Shown here one piece after another: positions 8,508-16,082 of a DNA stretch of 34,603 bases. This DNA is from CAZAYB01 sp964489215 (GTDB taxonomy: Bacteria; Planctomycetota; Phycisphaerae; Sedimentisphaerales; Anaerohalosphaeraceae). Location of the stretch: the NCBI GenBank assembly GCA_964489215.1, contig CAZAYB010000002.1, forward strand, positions 1 through 34,603, in the 5' to 3' direction. A program made the translations under genes and the position numbers. The notes beneath the pieces were generated by a model, which worked only from the letters and a program-made list of their open reading frames with translations, was not told where the DNA came from and did no database searches. Numbering within the stretch: the first letter of the stretch is position 1; each line of letters starts with the position of its first letter.

Positions 8508-10313
8508 TTAAAAATCTTTTTTGACAGTGATTTTCATTGTTTTTGCGTTCATTATGAAAGTGCCGGTTTTGATGCTCCTTTCGGTCCATGACTTTAAGGG
8601 CAAAGTTAAAGATGTTCGTTTTGGGTCGTTAAAGAGTATTGATTTTGTTCCGGGCAGGTTCGGCATTTCCAGGTTTCTAAGCGAGATGCCTTGTCCTGCG
8701 GTGGTAAGTGTAACGTAGAGTCTGTTTCTTTTTATTTTGAGCATGTTTCTTATGGCCTTTACCAGTGTTTCTGCGCTGTATGCTGTGAACTTTGCAGGTG
8801 CGTGTGCGTTTAAGAAGTTCTGGTAGCCCTGCTGTCCTGTTATGGTTAAGTTGTACTGGCCTGGGGGTATATCGTGGGGTATTCTGAAAGTTAGGTTGTG
8901 TTTTTGTTTTTCGGAGCGGTATTTTTTCGTTATTACTGATATATCGATATTCTGGCCGGGCTTTACGACGGTATCGGATATGTTTACAGTTTGTATGCCA
9001 GCAGCGATGGAGTTTGGTTTTAGAGCGAAGCGAAGGTCCAGCGATTCGAGTGTAAGTTCCTTAAAGGGGTTTGTCTGGAGCATTACGATTGCCATTGCGG
9101 TATCGCCGAACAGGTCGGCAAATTCCCGCTGAGAGGATACGTTTTCGACATGGATTGGGTCATATCCTTTAATATTAATTGTTGCTGAGTATTCGAGGGT
9201 ATGTTCGGGAGGCGGGAAGCTTACCTTTTCCACGGTGCCCATAATAGAGGCGATGACTATCATCGGTGACATTACAGGGTCGACGGCGATCTGGTTTTGG
9301 TATGTTCTTATCTTAGTATCAGCGAAGTGGTCGACGGTGAGGTTAAAGTCTATCATAGGGGGCATTTTGCCGAGAGTTCCAAATGCGGCCGGTCCCTGGT
9401 CGGCGGTGAAAGTTCCCATAATTTTACCCGCTGAGCCGAACTTGAAAGAGGCTATAATGTTATCTACGACAGTGTATACATATCCGTTTGCCATTGGCAG
9501 CTGGACGGGTCCTTTTCCCATGAACGGATGCCCAAAGGCGTAGACCTTATCGCCGACGACCTCGGTTGCTGTGCCCAGTACGGTAAACGTTATGTCTCCT
9601 TTTGAAAGCGGTATTGTTATTACAGAGCCCGGTTCTATTGGTGTGTCGAGGGTTTTTTTCTGCATTGAAAGGTATGAACCTCCTGCGTTTGGCATTAGGT
9701 TTACAGCTGGTGCAGAGAGGAAGTTTTGTATGCCGGTGCAGGCGTTCTGGTTTAAGTTTGTTATGATGGGCAGGTTGTTCGCGTTTACCTGGAAGGACTC
9801 TGCCAGAAGCTTTTTATACTTTTGCATTACGGCTTCAAGGTTTATCGGATTTGAGTAATCGATGTCGATTGTGCGGGCTTTTGCGGAGGCTTTTTTGGAG
9901 GGTTTTTCTTCTCCGACTTCGAGCATCTGTTCGATTGTTGTTACGATGTAAAGCGGTTCGTCGGTGAATCTCCAGCCGCCGGCCAGTGCTCCTGCCAGTT
10001 TTCCATTGATATATACCGGCGAGCCGCTGCATCCCTGTATGGGTCCGTATTTTTCGAATACCGGTCCTGTTCCGCGGACTACTATACCGTCTCTTCCGGG
10101 CTGAATGTTTTTTACGACATCTACGACCTGGAGCGGGAATTTTTCTATTTTTGTGCCTTTAAAGACGCTAAGGCAGTATGCGCTGTCACCTGGTTTTATC
10201 TGTTCGGTGCTGATGTATCTGTTTTGTTTTTCGGCAAGAAGGGATGGTAAAGATACGGCCGAGAAGGCAATAAAAAGCAGTGCAAAGAAGTTTTTTCTGG
10301 AAATTATGGACAT
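8508..10313 (-). CDS. Exported SpoIVB-type (S55) serine peptidase domain protein
   Basis: The 601-residue product carries a signal peptide (NFFALLFIAFSAVSLPSLLA) and then an S55-like domain at about residues 30-150. The key signature is GPIQGCSGSPVYINGKLAGA, matching the G-x-SGSP active-site loop of SpoIVB, with Ser96 as the likely nucleophile. A long C-terminal part of beta character follows (residues 150-600), with GHPFMGKGPVQLPMANG near 260. I preferred the ATG at 10313 to one nine codons upstream because AAAAGGAACC precedes it. SpoIVB cleaves a sporulation factor in Bacillus; in planctomycetes, homologues occur without sporulation genes and their targets are unknown. It heads an operon with the propeller protein and fumarase alpha. 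Confidence 0.83.
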   Translation of the reverse strand: MSIISRKNFFALLFIAFSAVSLPSLLAEKQNRYISTEQIKPGDSAYCLSVFKGTKIEKFPLQVVDVVKNIQPGRDGIVVRGTGPVFEKYGPIQGCSGSPVYINGKLAGALAGGWRFTDEPLYIVTTIEQMLEVGEEKPSKKASAKARTIDIDYSNPINLEAVMQKYKKLLAESFQVNANNLPIITNLNQNACTGIQNFLSAPAVNLMPNAGGSYLSMQKKTLDTPIEPGSVITIPLSKGDITFTVLGTATEVVGDKVYAFGHPFMGKGPVQLPMANGYVYTVVDNIIASFKFGSAGKIMGTFTADQGPAAFGTLGKMPPMIDFNLTVDHFADTKIRTYQNQIAVDPVMSPMIVIASIMGTVEKVSFPPPEHTLEYSATINIKGYDPIHVENVSSQREFADLFGDTAMAIVMLQTNPFKELTLESLDLRFALKPNSIAAGIQTVNISDTVVKPGQNIDISVITKKYRSEKQKHNLTFRIPHDIPPGQYNLTITGQQGYQNFLNAHAPAKFTAYSAETLVKAIRNMLKIKRNRLYVTLTTAGQGISLRNLEMPNLPGTKSILFNDPKRTSLTLPLKSWTERSIKTGTFIMNAKTMKITVKKDF

Positions 10314-10344
10314 TGGTCGGTTCCTTTTGGCTGACTTCATATAT

Positions 10345-10521
10345 TCAGGTACCTGTTTGTATAGTCTGGAAAACCTCGTTTATTGAAGTATTATTCTCAT
10401 TTTCAGCGGTAAAGTTTTCTTTTTTTGCTGTTTTTTTCAGTTTTTTCCATGATTTTGCTTTAAGTTCACCGCTTTGCATAATAGTTAAGGTAAAGAAGTA
10501 TTGCAAGTTTAAAGCAAACAT
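10345..10521 (-). CDS. Possible 58-residue small ORF upstream of the S55 peptidase gene
   Basis: An ATG at 10521 opens a 58-codon frame that ends with TGA 31 bases before the chosen S55 start. The peptide begins MFALNLQYFF, has a lysine-rich middle (KSWKKLKKTAKK), then an Asn/Glu-rich stretch and ends QTIQTGT. A second in-frame ATG lies at 10479. Neither start has a recognisable ribosome binding site, and the first ATG lies within the -10 box of the candidate promoter on the other strand. It may be a leader peptide or chance. I do not recognise it. Confidence 0.22.
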   Translation of the reverse strand: MFALNLQYFFTLTIMQSGELKAKSWKKLKKTAKKENFTAENENNTSINEVFQTIQTGT

Positions 10522-10529
10522 TATATAGT
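10501..10529 (+). promoter_or_regulatory. Candidate promoter for the TPR protein and RluA operon
   Basis: TTGCAA at 10501-10506 (4 of 6 to the -35 consensus) and TATAGT at 10524-10529 (5 of 6 to the -10 consensus) are separated by 17 bases. The predicted start lies about 85 bases before the ATG at 10623. The surrounding 10346-10622 region is AT-rich, holds the divergent control signals, and shows no other feature apart from the small ORF described separately. Confidence 0.42.
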
Positions 10530-10622
10530 ATAGGGTTTAGGATGTTTTTGGGTCGATATGATTATCCCGGCCTGTAAAAACAGAAATTACATCAGAAATA
10601 ATAATATTAGCAGAGGTGTTAA

Positions 10623-11459
10623 ATGAAATCCGAAGAAAGACATGAACTTAAACGTAACGAGCTGGCTTACTGGATGGAGCATGCTCCGGAATTATTTAAG
10701 GAACATATATGGACCATTGTTGGCGCTGCTTTGATATTGACTGCGGTTATTCTTTACGTATTCAGCAGGACGGGTAATAAATATGAGCGAAATACCGAAT
10801 ATGTAGGGACGACGACTTTGATAGAGAGCCTTGAGAACCAGAAGCTTAGTATTATCCAGAACCAGCAGAACCAGGAGGGTTTCAGCGAGGAAGGGCTTGT
10901 AGTTTTGGCAGATCAGCTTCAGACGGCCGCTGAGAACGTTGACAATGACAATTTGAGTGCCTTTTCTTATATAAAGCAGGGTGATGCGCTTCGCATGGAC
11001 CTTTTGTTCGGTTCTGGTGCGGTTGAGGAGGATGTTGTAATATCCCAGCTTGACATTGCCAAAAATGCTTATCGCAATGCTCTTGACAGGGCTCCAAAGG
11101 GCAGCGTTGCCGAGGCTGCGGCTAAGTTTGGGCTCGGTCTTTGCGCGGAGGATTTGGGAGAATTTGACCAGGCAAAGCAGCTTTACCGTGAAATAACCTC
11201 TAACGAGTCTTATGCAGCGAGTGTTTATCCAGTCGAGGCGCAAAACAGGCTTGATAATCTTGAGGATTATTCGCTTGAAGTTCAATTTGCCGCAGCTGCG
11301 GTACTGCCTGCAGATATTATGGATACAGATATAAAGCTCCCGGAAGATTTTGAGACACCGGCAGATGAAATGGTCGAGGAGGCCAGCGAACAGGCCCAGC
11401 AGAATATTGACGCTGAGATAGACACGTCCATCCAAAAGCCCGAGATCGAGATAAAGTAG
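10623..11459 (+). CDS. Membrane-anchored TPR protein, YfgM-like
   Basis: The 278-residue protein has a cytoplasmic charged start (MKSEERHELKRNE), a single transmembrane helix at about 34-50 (IVGAALILTAVILYVFS) and an extracytoplasmic helical domain. The order matches YfgM/tol-pal TPR proteins, which assist outer-membrane or periplasmic protein folding near SecYEG in Proteobacteria. TPR-like helices are visible at about 140-205, including AYRNALDRAPKG and LGEFDQAKQLYREI. The C-terminal 60 residues are acidic and probably disordered (DFETPADEMVEEASEQ). AGAGG lies 9 bases before the ATG. The RluA-type gene follows after 6 bases, so they form an operon. Exact function is uncertain. Confidence 0.75.
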   Translation: MKSEERHELKRNELAYWMEHAPELFKEHIWTIVGAALILTAVILYVFSRTGNKYERNTEYVGTTTLIESLENQKLSIIQNQQNQEGFSEEGLVVLADQLQTAAENVDNDNLSAFSYIKQGDALRMDLLFGSGAVEEDVVISQLDIAKNAYRNALDRAPKGSVAEAAAKFGLGLCAEDLGEFDQAKQLYREITSNESYAASVYPVEAQNRLDNLEDYSLEVQFAAAAVLPADIMDTDIKLPEDFETPADEMVEEASEQAQQNIDAEIDTSIQKPEIEIK

Positions 11460-11465
11460 TATTTT

Positions 11466-12548
11466 ATGAGGGCAAATGGCGACAGTGAAGATGACCGGCT
11501 GAGTGGAACGGCGCAAAGTGCTGATACGGGTGATGATTTTGGTGACAGTAAGGTTGAGGATGAAGCAGGTCGTGATGAGGAGCTTGCAGGAGATGAGCTT
11601 CGTTTTCGGGTAGGTAATAACCTTAAGTATCGCAGGCTCGATAAGTATCTTACCGGCAGGTTCAATCAGTTTAGCCGAACCAAGCTCCAGAAGCTGATAG
11701 CCGAGCAGGGTGTAAATGTCAACGGCAGGCCTGCCAAGCGGAGCTTAAAGCTTAATCCAGGCGATGAGATAGACCTTATTTTGCCGCCTAAGGAAGTTCG
11801 TGAGCTTGTTGCCCAGGATATTCCCATCAATGTCATTTACGAAGATGATGATATGGCAGCGATTAACAAGCAGGCTGATCTTATAGTTCACCCTGCCAGA
11901 GGCTATAAGAGCGGGACACTGGTTAACGGTCTTGTTTATCATTTTCAGCAGCTTTCCAATTTTCATGAGGACTGGCTTCGTCCCGGTATCGTTCACCGTC
12001 TTGACAGGAACACAACCGGTGTTATGGTAGTTGCCAAAAGCGACACTGCTCACTGGAAGCTTAGCAGGCAGTTTCAAAACCGTACGGTTAGCAAATTTTA
12101 TCTTGCGATTGTTCACGGTGTTCCGGAGCTAAGCGGAGACCGTATAAACCAGCCTATCGGTACCCATCCCCGTCAGCGTGAGAAGATGGCGATTCGTCCG
12201 GGGGGCAAGGAGGCAGTTACTTTTTATGAGGTTCTTGAAGAGTTCCGGGGGTTTTCACTGGTAAAGCTTGATATCCGTACCGGCAGGACTCATCAGATAC
12301 GTGTTCATATGCAGTGGCTCGGTCACAGCATTGTTGGCGATGACATGTATGACGGTAAGCTTGTTTATCCTTATCAGCTTATGGACGAAGATGCCCGTCC
12401 GGAGGACCCGCTTATCTCAAGGCCCGGGCTTCATGCCTGGCGAATGGAGATAAACCATCCGCGTACAGGCGAGAGGATGAAGTTTGAGGCACAGCTTCCT
12501 GATGATATGCAGAATTTGCTTGAACAGCTTAGAAAGTACCGCAGTTAG
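11466..12548 (+). CDS. RluA-family 23S rRNA pseudouridine synthase (RluD-like)
   Basis: This enzyme isomerises uridine to pseudouridine in rRNA. The 360-residue protein begins with an acidic, probably disordered extension (residues 1-45). An S4 RNA-binding domain follows at about 54-107 (RRLDKYLTGRFNQFSRTKLQKL), then the catalytic domain with HRLDRNTTGVMVVAKS, where Asp180 is the conserved nucleophile. DIRTGRTHQIRVHMQWLGH is the second family signature. S4 plus catalytic domain is the RluD/RluC arrangement; the exact uridine targets (1911/1915/1917 or 955/2504/2580) cannot be read from sequence. The start has no strong ribosome binding site and sits 6 bases after the TPR gene, suggesting coupling. 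The gene converges on the HAD gene with an 8-base gap and no visible terminator. Confidence 0.93.
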   Translation: MRANGDSEDDRLSGTAQSADTGDDFGDSKVEDEAGRDEELAGDELRFRVGNNLKYRRLDKYLTGRFNQFSRTKLQKLIAEQGVNVNGRPAKRSLKLNPGDEIDLILPPKEVRELVAQDIPINVIYEDDDMAAINKQADLIVHPARGYKSGTLVNGLVYHFQQLSNFHEDWLRPGIVHRLDRNTTGVMVVAKSDTAHWKLSRQFQNRTVSKFYLAIVHGVPELSGDRINQPIGTHPRQREKMAIRPGGKEAVTFYEVLEEFRGFSLVKLDIRTGRTHQIRVHMQWLGHSIVGDDMYDGKLVYPYQLMDEDARPEDPLISRPGLHAWRMEINHPRTGERMKFEAQLPDDMQNLLEQLRKYRS

Positions 12549-12556
12549 AATCGGGG

Positions 12557-13414
12557 TCAGCGTTTTTGTGTGAACTCGTTTTCGATGAAATTTATAACGC
12601 TCGATTCGTAGTTTGGCCCGATGGTGGTATGTGCGATTTTCCTGAGTTCTTCAGATGCGTTTTCCACTGCTATTGCTCTTGCGGCAGCTTTGAACATTTG
12701 GAAGTCGTTGTATCCGTCTCCGAAGACGGTTATTTCATCTTTGCAGAAGCCGTAAATTTCTGCAAGTTCTGCAACGGCCCTGCTTTTGCAGGCGTTTTTG
12801 TCGTGAATTGTAAGCCACCACCATTTTGGGCTGTATGGGTTTTCGAAAAGGTGTGCAGTAATTTGCCGGGGGTATTGGCGGGTTATCTGTTGTGTAAGTT
12901 CTGTGAGGATATCCGGGGTGTTGATGACGGTAAATGCAACGACGCAGTCATCGAAGCATTTTTTGAGGCAGTCTGTCGGCCTAAGCCGTCTGTCCTTGTT
13001 TTCAATTCGGTTTTTGTAGTAGAACTCTATGCCGGGGTTTGCGATAAGGGGATGGTAGAGGCAGTCTTCGGTGCCGTTGTAGGTTGACAAAAAGCAGTGG
13101 CAGTTCGCTTCTGTTATGAGTTCGTGTATGCTTTGGAGTATGTCCTTGTCGATATCGTTAATTTTGATATGCTCAGCGGTGTGCAGGTCGGTGATAAAGG
13201 CGCCGTTAATCTCTATTACGGGCAGTTTGATGGGCAGATCGGCAAGGACTTCCCTAATCGAGACGACGCTTCTTGCGCTTGCGACGGTGAAGTTAAGTCC
13301 TTCATTGAGCATTTTTTCGAGTCTTTTTCGTGCGTTTTGTTCTATGGTCTCATCAGCGCACAGCAGTGTCCCGTCCAGGTCTGATACGTAGAGATGTTTG
13401 CTAAAGGGTTTCAA
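12557..13414 (-). CDS. Cof-type HAD-IIB family phosphatase
   Basis: The 285-residue protein has the HAD catalytic motif VSDLDGTLL near residue 10 (Asp12 as nucleophile and Asp14 as acid/base) and the C-terminal Mg-binding motif FGDGYNDFQMF. The large cap domain between them is of type IIB. Members dephosphorylate small phosphosugars or cofactors such as FMN and PLP; the substrate here is not evident. The start is TTG, with AAGGGA about 10 bases upstream. It is the last gene of the pcm-recG-trkH-trkA run, 17 bases after trkA, and may simply be co-transcribed rather than functionally linked. Confidence 0.88.
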   Translation of the reverse strand: MKPFSKHLYVSDLDGTLLCADETIEQNARKRLEKMLNEGLNFTVASARSVVSIREVLADLPIKLPVIEINGAFITDLHTAEHIKINDIDKDILQSIHELITEANCHCFLSTYNGTEDCLYHPLIANPGIEFYYKNRIENKDRRLRPTDCLKKCFDDCVVAFTVINTPDILTELTQQITRQYPRQITAHLFENPYSPKWWWLTIHDKNACKSRAVAELAEIYGFCKDEITVFGDGYNDFQMFKAAARAIAVENASEELRKIAHTTIGPNYESSVINFIENEFTQKR

Positions 13415-13431
13415 CTTATCATGTTCCCTTT

Positions 13432-14112
13432 TTATTCCTGGGGCAGCTGGGTCAGGTCCTGTTCACTGCCGGCGACCATCAGCACGTCTCCAGCATAAAC
13501 GACGGTGTTTGGCATTGGTACGTTTATGATGTCCTTGTTTTTTTTGTCCATGTTTGCTTCGGCTCTTTTAACAGCGACGAGGTTTATATTATATTTTTGC
13601 CTGAGCTGGAGGTCCATAACAGTTTTTTTGTGGAAGCTTTGCGGAGCTTTTACGCTTGCCAGGCTGTAGCCAGGAGCAAAGTCAATTTTTTCCGATATGT
13701 GGGGAGCAATTAGTTTGTATGCCCATCTTTGTGCGGACTCAATTTCCGGGAAGATTACCTCGGTAGCCCCGACGGCGCTTAGTACCTGTCCGCCTACCAT
13801 ATTCTGTGCTCTTGCGTATATTTTCGGGACTCCCATTGATTTGAGGTTGACGACGGTAAGCACGGCTGACTCGAAAGCAGACCCGCCCTGTCCGATGCTT
13901 ATTATGGCAACGTCTGCTTTGTTAACACCCTGTGCCTTTAAGGCCTCTTCGTCGGTACTGTCGAGTCTTACAGCCAGGCTTACCTGGTCTGAAATCTGGT
14001 CTATTACGGACCTTTCCCGGTCTATGGCGATGACCTCTGCACCGCTCATCGAAAGTGCTATTGCAAGTTTCTTTCCGAACCTGCCCAGTCCTATGACAGC
14101 GAATTTCTGCAT
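13432..14112 (-). CDS. trkA: Trk/Ktr potassium uptake regulatory subunit (RCK protein)
   Basis: This cytoplasmic subunit gates the membrane channel encoded just upstream in response to nucleotide. The 226-residue protein has one RCK-N Rossmann domain at about 1-125 (FAVIGLGRFGKK gives GxGxxG, with AIDRE ending the second strand) and one RCK-C (TrkA-C) domain at about 140-220 (MPNTVVYAGDVLMVAGSEQDL). The single-copy layout is that of KtrA rather than the duplicated E. coli TrkA. GAGG lies before the ATG, and trkH ends 49 bases upstream. KtrA would be an equally valid symbol. Confidence 0.92.
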   Translation of the reverse strand: MQKFAVIGLGRFGKKLAIALSMSGAEVIAIDRERSVIDQISDQVSLAVRLDSTDEEALKAQGVNKADVAIISIGQGGSAFESAVLTVVNLKSMGVPKIYARAQNMVGGQVLSAVGATEVIFPEIESAQRWAYKLIAPHISEKIDFAPGYSLASVKAPQSFHKKTVMDLQLRQKYNINLVAVKRAEANMDKKNKDIINVPMPNTVVYAGDVLMVAGSEQDLTQLPQE

Positions 14113-14161
14113 AATGAGCCTCTTAAATTATGTTACCCGTTCGGGGTATTTTTTTTGATTA

Positions 14162-15997
14162 TTAACCGACGACAAGCGGTTCGTCGGGATAGTTATATCC
14201 GTGAGCCTTCCAGTTAAATGTTAGCGAAGCCAACAGGGTAAGCGGTCCCAGCCTTCCTATCAGCATAGCGGCAATGATAATCAATTTTCCTGCGGTTGTC
14301 AAAGAAGCTGTTATTCCTGTGCTTAGCCCGACGGTGCCCAGAGCCGAGCCAGCTTCGAAGACGATATCCCCGAAAGCGAAACCGTTTTGTTTTTCCGTAA
14401 CGGCCAGGGCCATTATAACCAGTGCTAAAGTTGCCCCCAGCAGCAGCATAACGGTAATAGCTCTTCCCAGCACGACCAGTCTTACCGATCTTTTGAATAT
14501 TTCGACTTCCGTTCTTTTCTTCATAGTTGCCCAAACCACCATAACTACCACAGCGAAGGTTACGGTTTTTATTCCGCCGGCAGTAGAGCCCGGTGAGCCT
14601 CCTATGAACATCAGTATCATCAGTGCGAATCTGGAAGCGGGCGACATTTCAGATATATCTACGGTGTTAAAGCCTGCAGTTCTTGCAGTTACCGACTGGA
14701 AGAAAGCCGACTCAAAAGTGCCTGTTTTTACGGCCTTTTGCTCTATATTTTCAGCTCTGTTATATTTGAGGGCGGTATCCAGCCCGGGTGTGTCGTTAAT
14801 TGTGTTCTCGAACAAGAGTATGGCGGCGGTTCCTGCAAGAATCAGGATAATGCTTGTAGCCAGTACGATTTTTGTCTGGAGCTGAAGCCTTTGGGGCGGT
14901 TCCAGTACGAAGACTCCCGGTGCGGATTTTTGTTTTCGGTAGAGTCTGTGTATTCGGTTTACAAAAAAGCTGAATATGTTGTAGAGTACACCGAATCCCA
15001 GCCCTCCGAGCACGATAAGCGGTGCCATTACCCCGTATACTGCCCAGTGGTCGTTGTAGGCGGTCATGCTGGTGCTGAATAGGCTGAAACCTGCGTTGCA
15101 AAATGCGCTTATTGAGTGAAAGATGCTGCAGAACCACTGGTCTCCAGTTCCGTTTACGGCTCCTGGCATAGTGTCCCACATAGGGTACATAAGTATCGCC
15201 CCGACTGCTTCGATTATTAATGTTGCGATGAAGATAAAGCCAATTATTGTGCCGATTTTACCGAGTGTTTGGGTGCTTAGCAAATCCTGCATAGCTACCG
15301 ATTCTCTTACGCTAAGTGCCTGTCCCAGCAGCAGAGCCAGGACTGCTCCGAAGATGACAATTCCCAGTCCTCCCATCTGTATAAGGCTAAGTATTACCAC
15401 CTGTCCCATTGTAGTAAAATCTGAGCCGGTGTCCTTTACGATAAGGCCGGTTACACAGGTTGCGCTTGTTGCGGTGAACAGAGCGTCTACAAAGCTCATT
15501 TGCGGGCAGTTGTAGCTTTTGGGGAGCATTAAAAAGCCTGCCCCAACGGTAATAAGTATCACAAATATTGTTATAAGTGCCGTTGTCGGGTTTCTGCCGG
15601 TCGAGGCGAGATATACTGTTCCCTGGCAAGCTTTTGCGATGACCTGGAACAGCAGGTATATGCCCAGAGCGAACATTATAGTTTTTCCCGGGCTTTGTAC
15701 GGGGAACCATGTCCCGGCCCCGAAGACGACAATTAAAAGTATTGCAAGGGCGGGAACTTCGTACCAGTATTGTCTTAGGAACTCCTTTTTCGAGAAGGCG
15801 TTTAGCAGTTTCAGTCCTTTTTTTGCCAGCAGCACAAAAAAGGCGGCAATTTGAACAAAATGCAGAAAACGCGGTGCTAAAACCGGTTCATCGAACCCGT
15901 AGAGCAGAACGAAAGTGGCAGCTATAACGGCTGCGGTTATTATCGTGGTCACGATGACCAGTATGTTAAGCTTCCTGCTTTTGTATCGTATTTTCAT
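14162..15997 (-). CDS. trkH: TrkH/KtrB-family potassium transporter with extended N-terminus
   Basis: This integral membrane protein conducts K+ (or Na+-coupled K+) and pairs with the RCK subunit encoded directly downstream. Four selectivity-filter loops are recognisable: TATSATCVTGL (about 185), SISAFCNAGFS (about 300), SVTARTAGFNT (about 450) and ALGTVGLSTG (about 565). At 611 residues it is longer than typical TrkH or KtrB (about 450-490). The excess is an N-terminal block of roughly 130 residues with about four extra hydrophobic segments (for example ILVIVTTIITAAVIAATFVL and LAILLIVVFGAGTWF). No ribosome binding site is obvious before the ATG. Confidence 0.93.
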   Translation of the reverse strand: MKIRYKSRKLNILVIVTTIITAAVIAATFVLLYGFDEPVLAPRFLHFVQIAAFFVLLAKKGLKLLNAFSKKEFLRQYWYEVPALAILLIVVFGAGTWFPVQSPGKTIMFALGIYLLFQVIAKACQGTVYLASTGRNPTTALITIFVILITVGAGFLMLPKSYNCPQMSFVDALFTATSATCVTGLIVKDTGSDFTTMGQVVILSLIQMGGLGIVIFGAVLALLLGQALSVRESVAMQDLLSTQTLGKIGTIIGFIFIATLIIEAVGAILMYPMWDTMPGAVNGTGDQWFCSIFHSISAFCNAGFSLFSTSMTAYNDHWAVYGVMAPLIVLGGLGFGVLYNIFSFFVNRIHRLYRKQKSAPGVFVLEPPQRLQLQTKIVLATSIILILAGTAAILLFENTINDTPGLDTALKYNRAENIEQKAVKTGTFESAFFQSVTARTAGFNTVDISEMSPASRFALMILMFIGGSPGSTAGGIKTVTFAVVVMVVWATMKKRTEVEIFKRSVRLVVLGRAITVMLLLGATLALVIMALAVTEKQNGFAFGDIVFEAGSALGTVGLSTGITASLTTAGKLIIIAAMLIGRLGPLTLLASLTFNWKAHGYNYPDEPLVVG

Positions 15998-16036
15998 AAT
16001 AAGTTACAACCAGTATAAGTTATACCGATATTTAAC

Positions 16037-16067
16037 CAGAATCTTCAGCGATTTCCAGCAGAATCTT
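16037..16067 (-). repeat. Pair of 9-bp direct repeats upstream of trkH
   Basis: CAGAATCTT (plus strand) occurs at 16037-16045 and 16059-16067, a period of 22 bases or about two helical turns, in the 85-base gap between recG and trkH. It could be a binding site controlling the potassium transport genes. The repeat is seen directly; the role is a guess. Confidence 0.3.
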
Positions 16068-16082
16068 TTTTTTGCGGTTTTG

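Noticed and set aside
10692..11516. 274-codon minus-strand frame
   Set aside because: It is the antisense shadow of the TPR membrane protein and RluA start; the peptide has no recognisable family features.
14274..14885. 203-codon plus-strand frame
   Set aside because: It is antisense to trkH, whose membrane helices and filter loops are clear.
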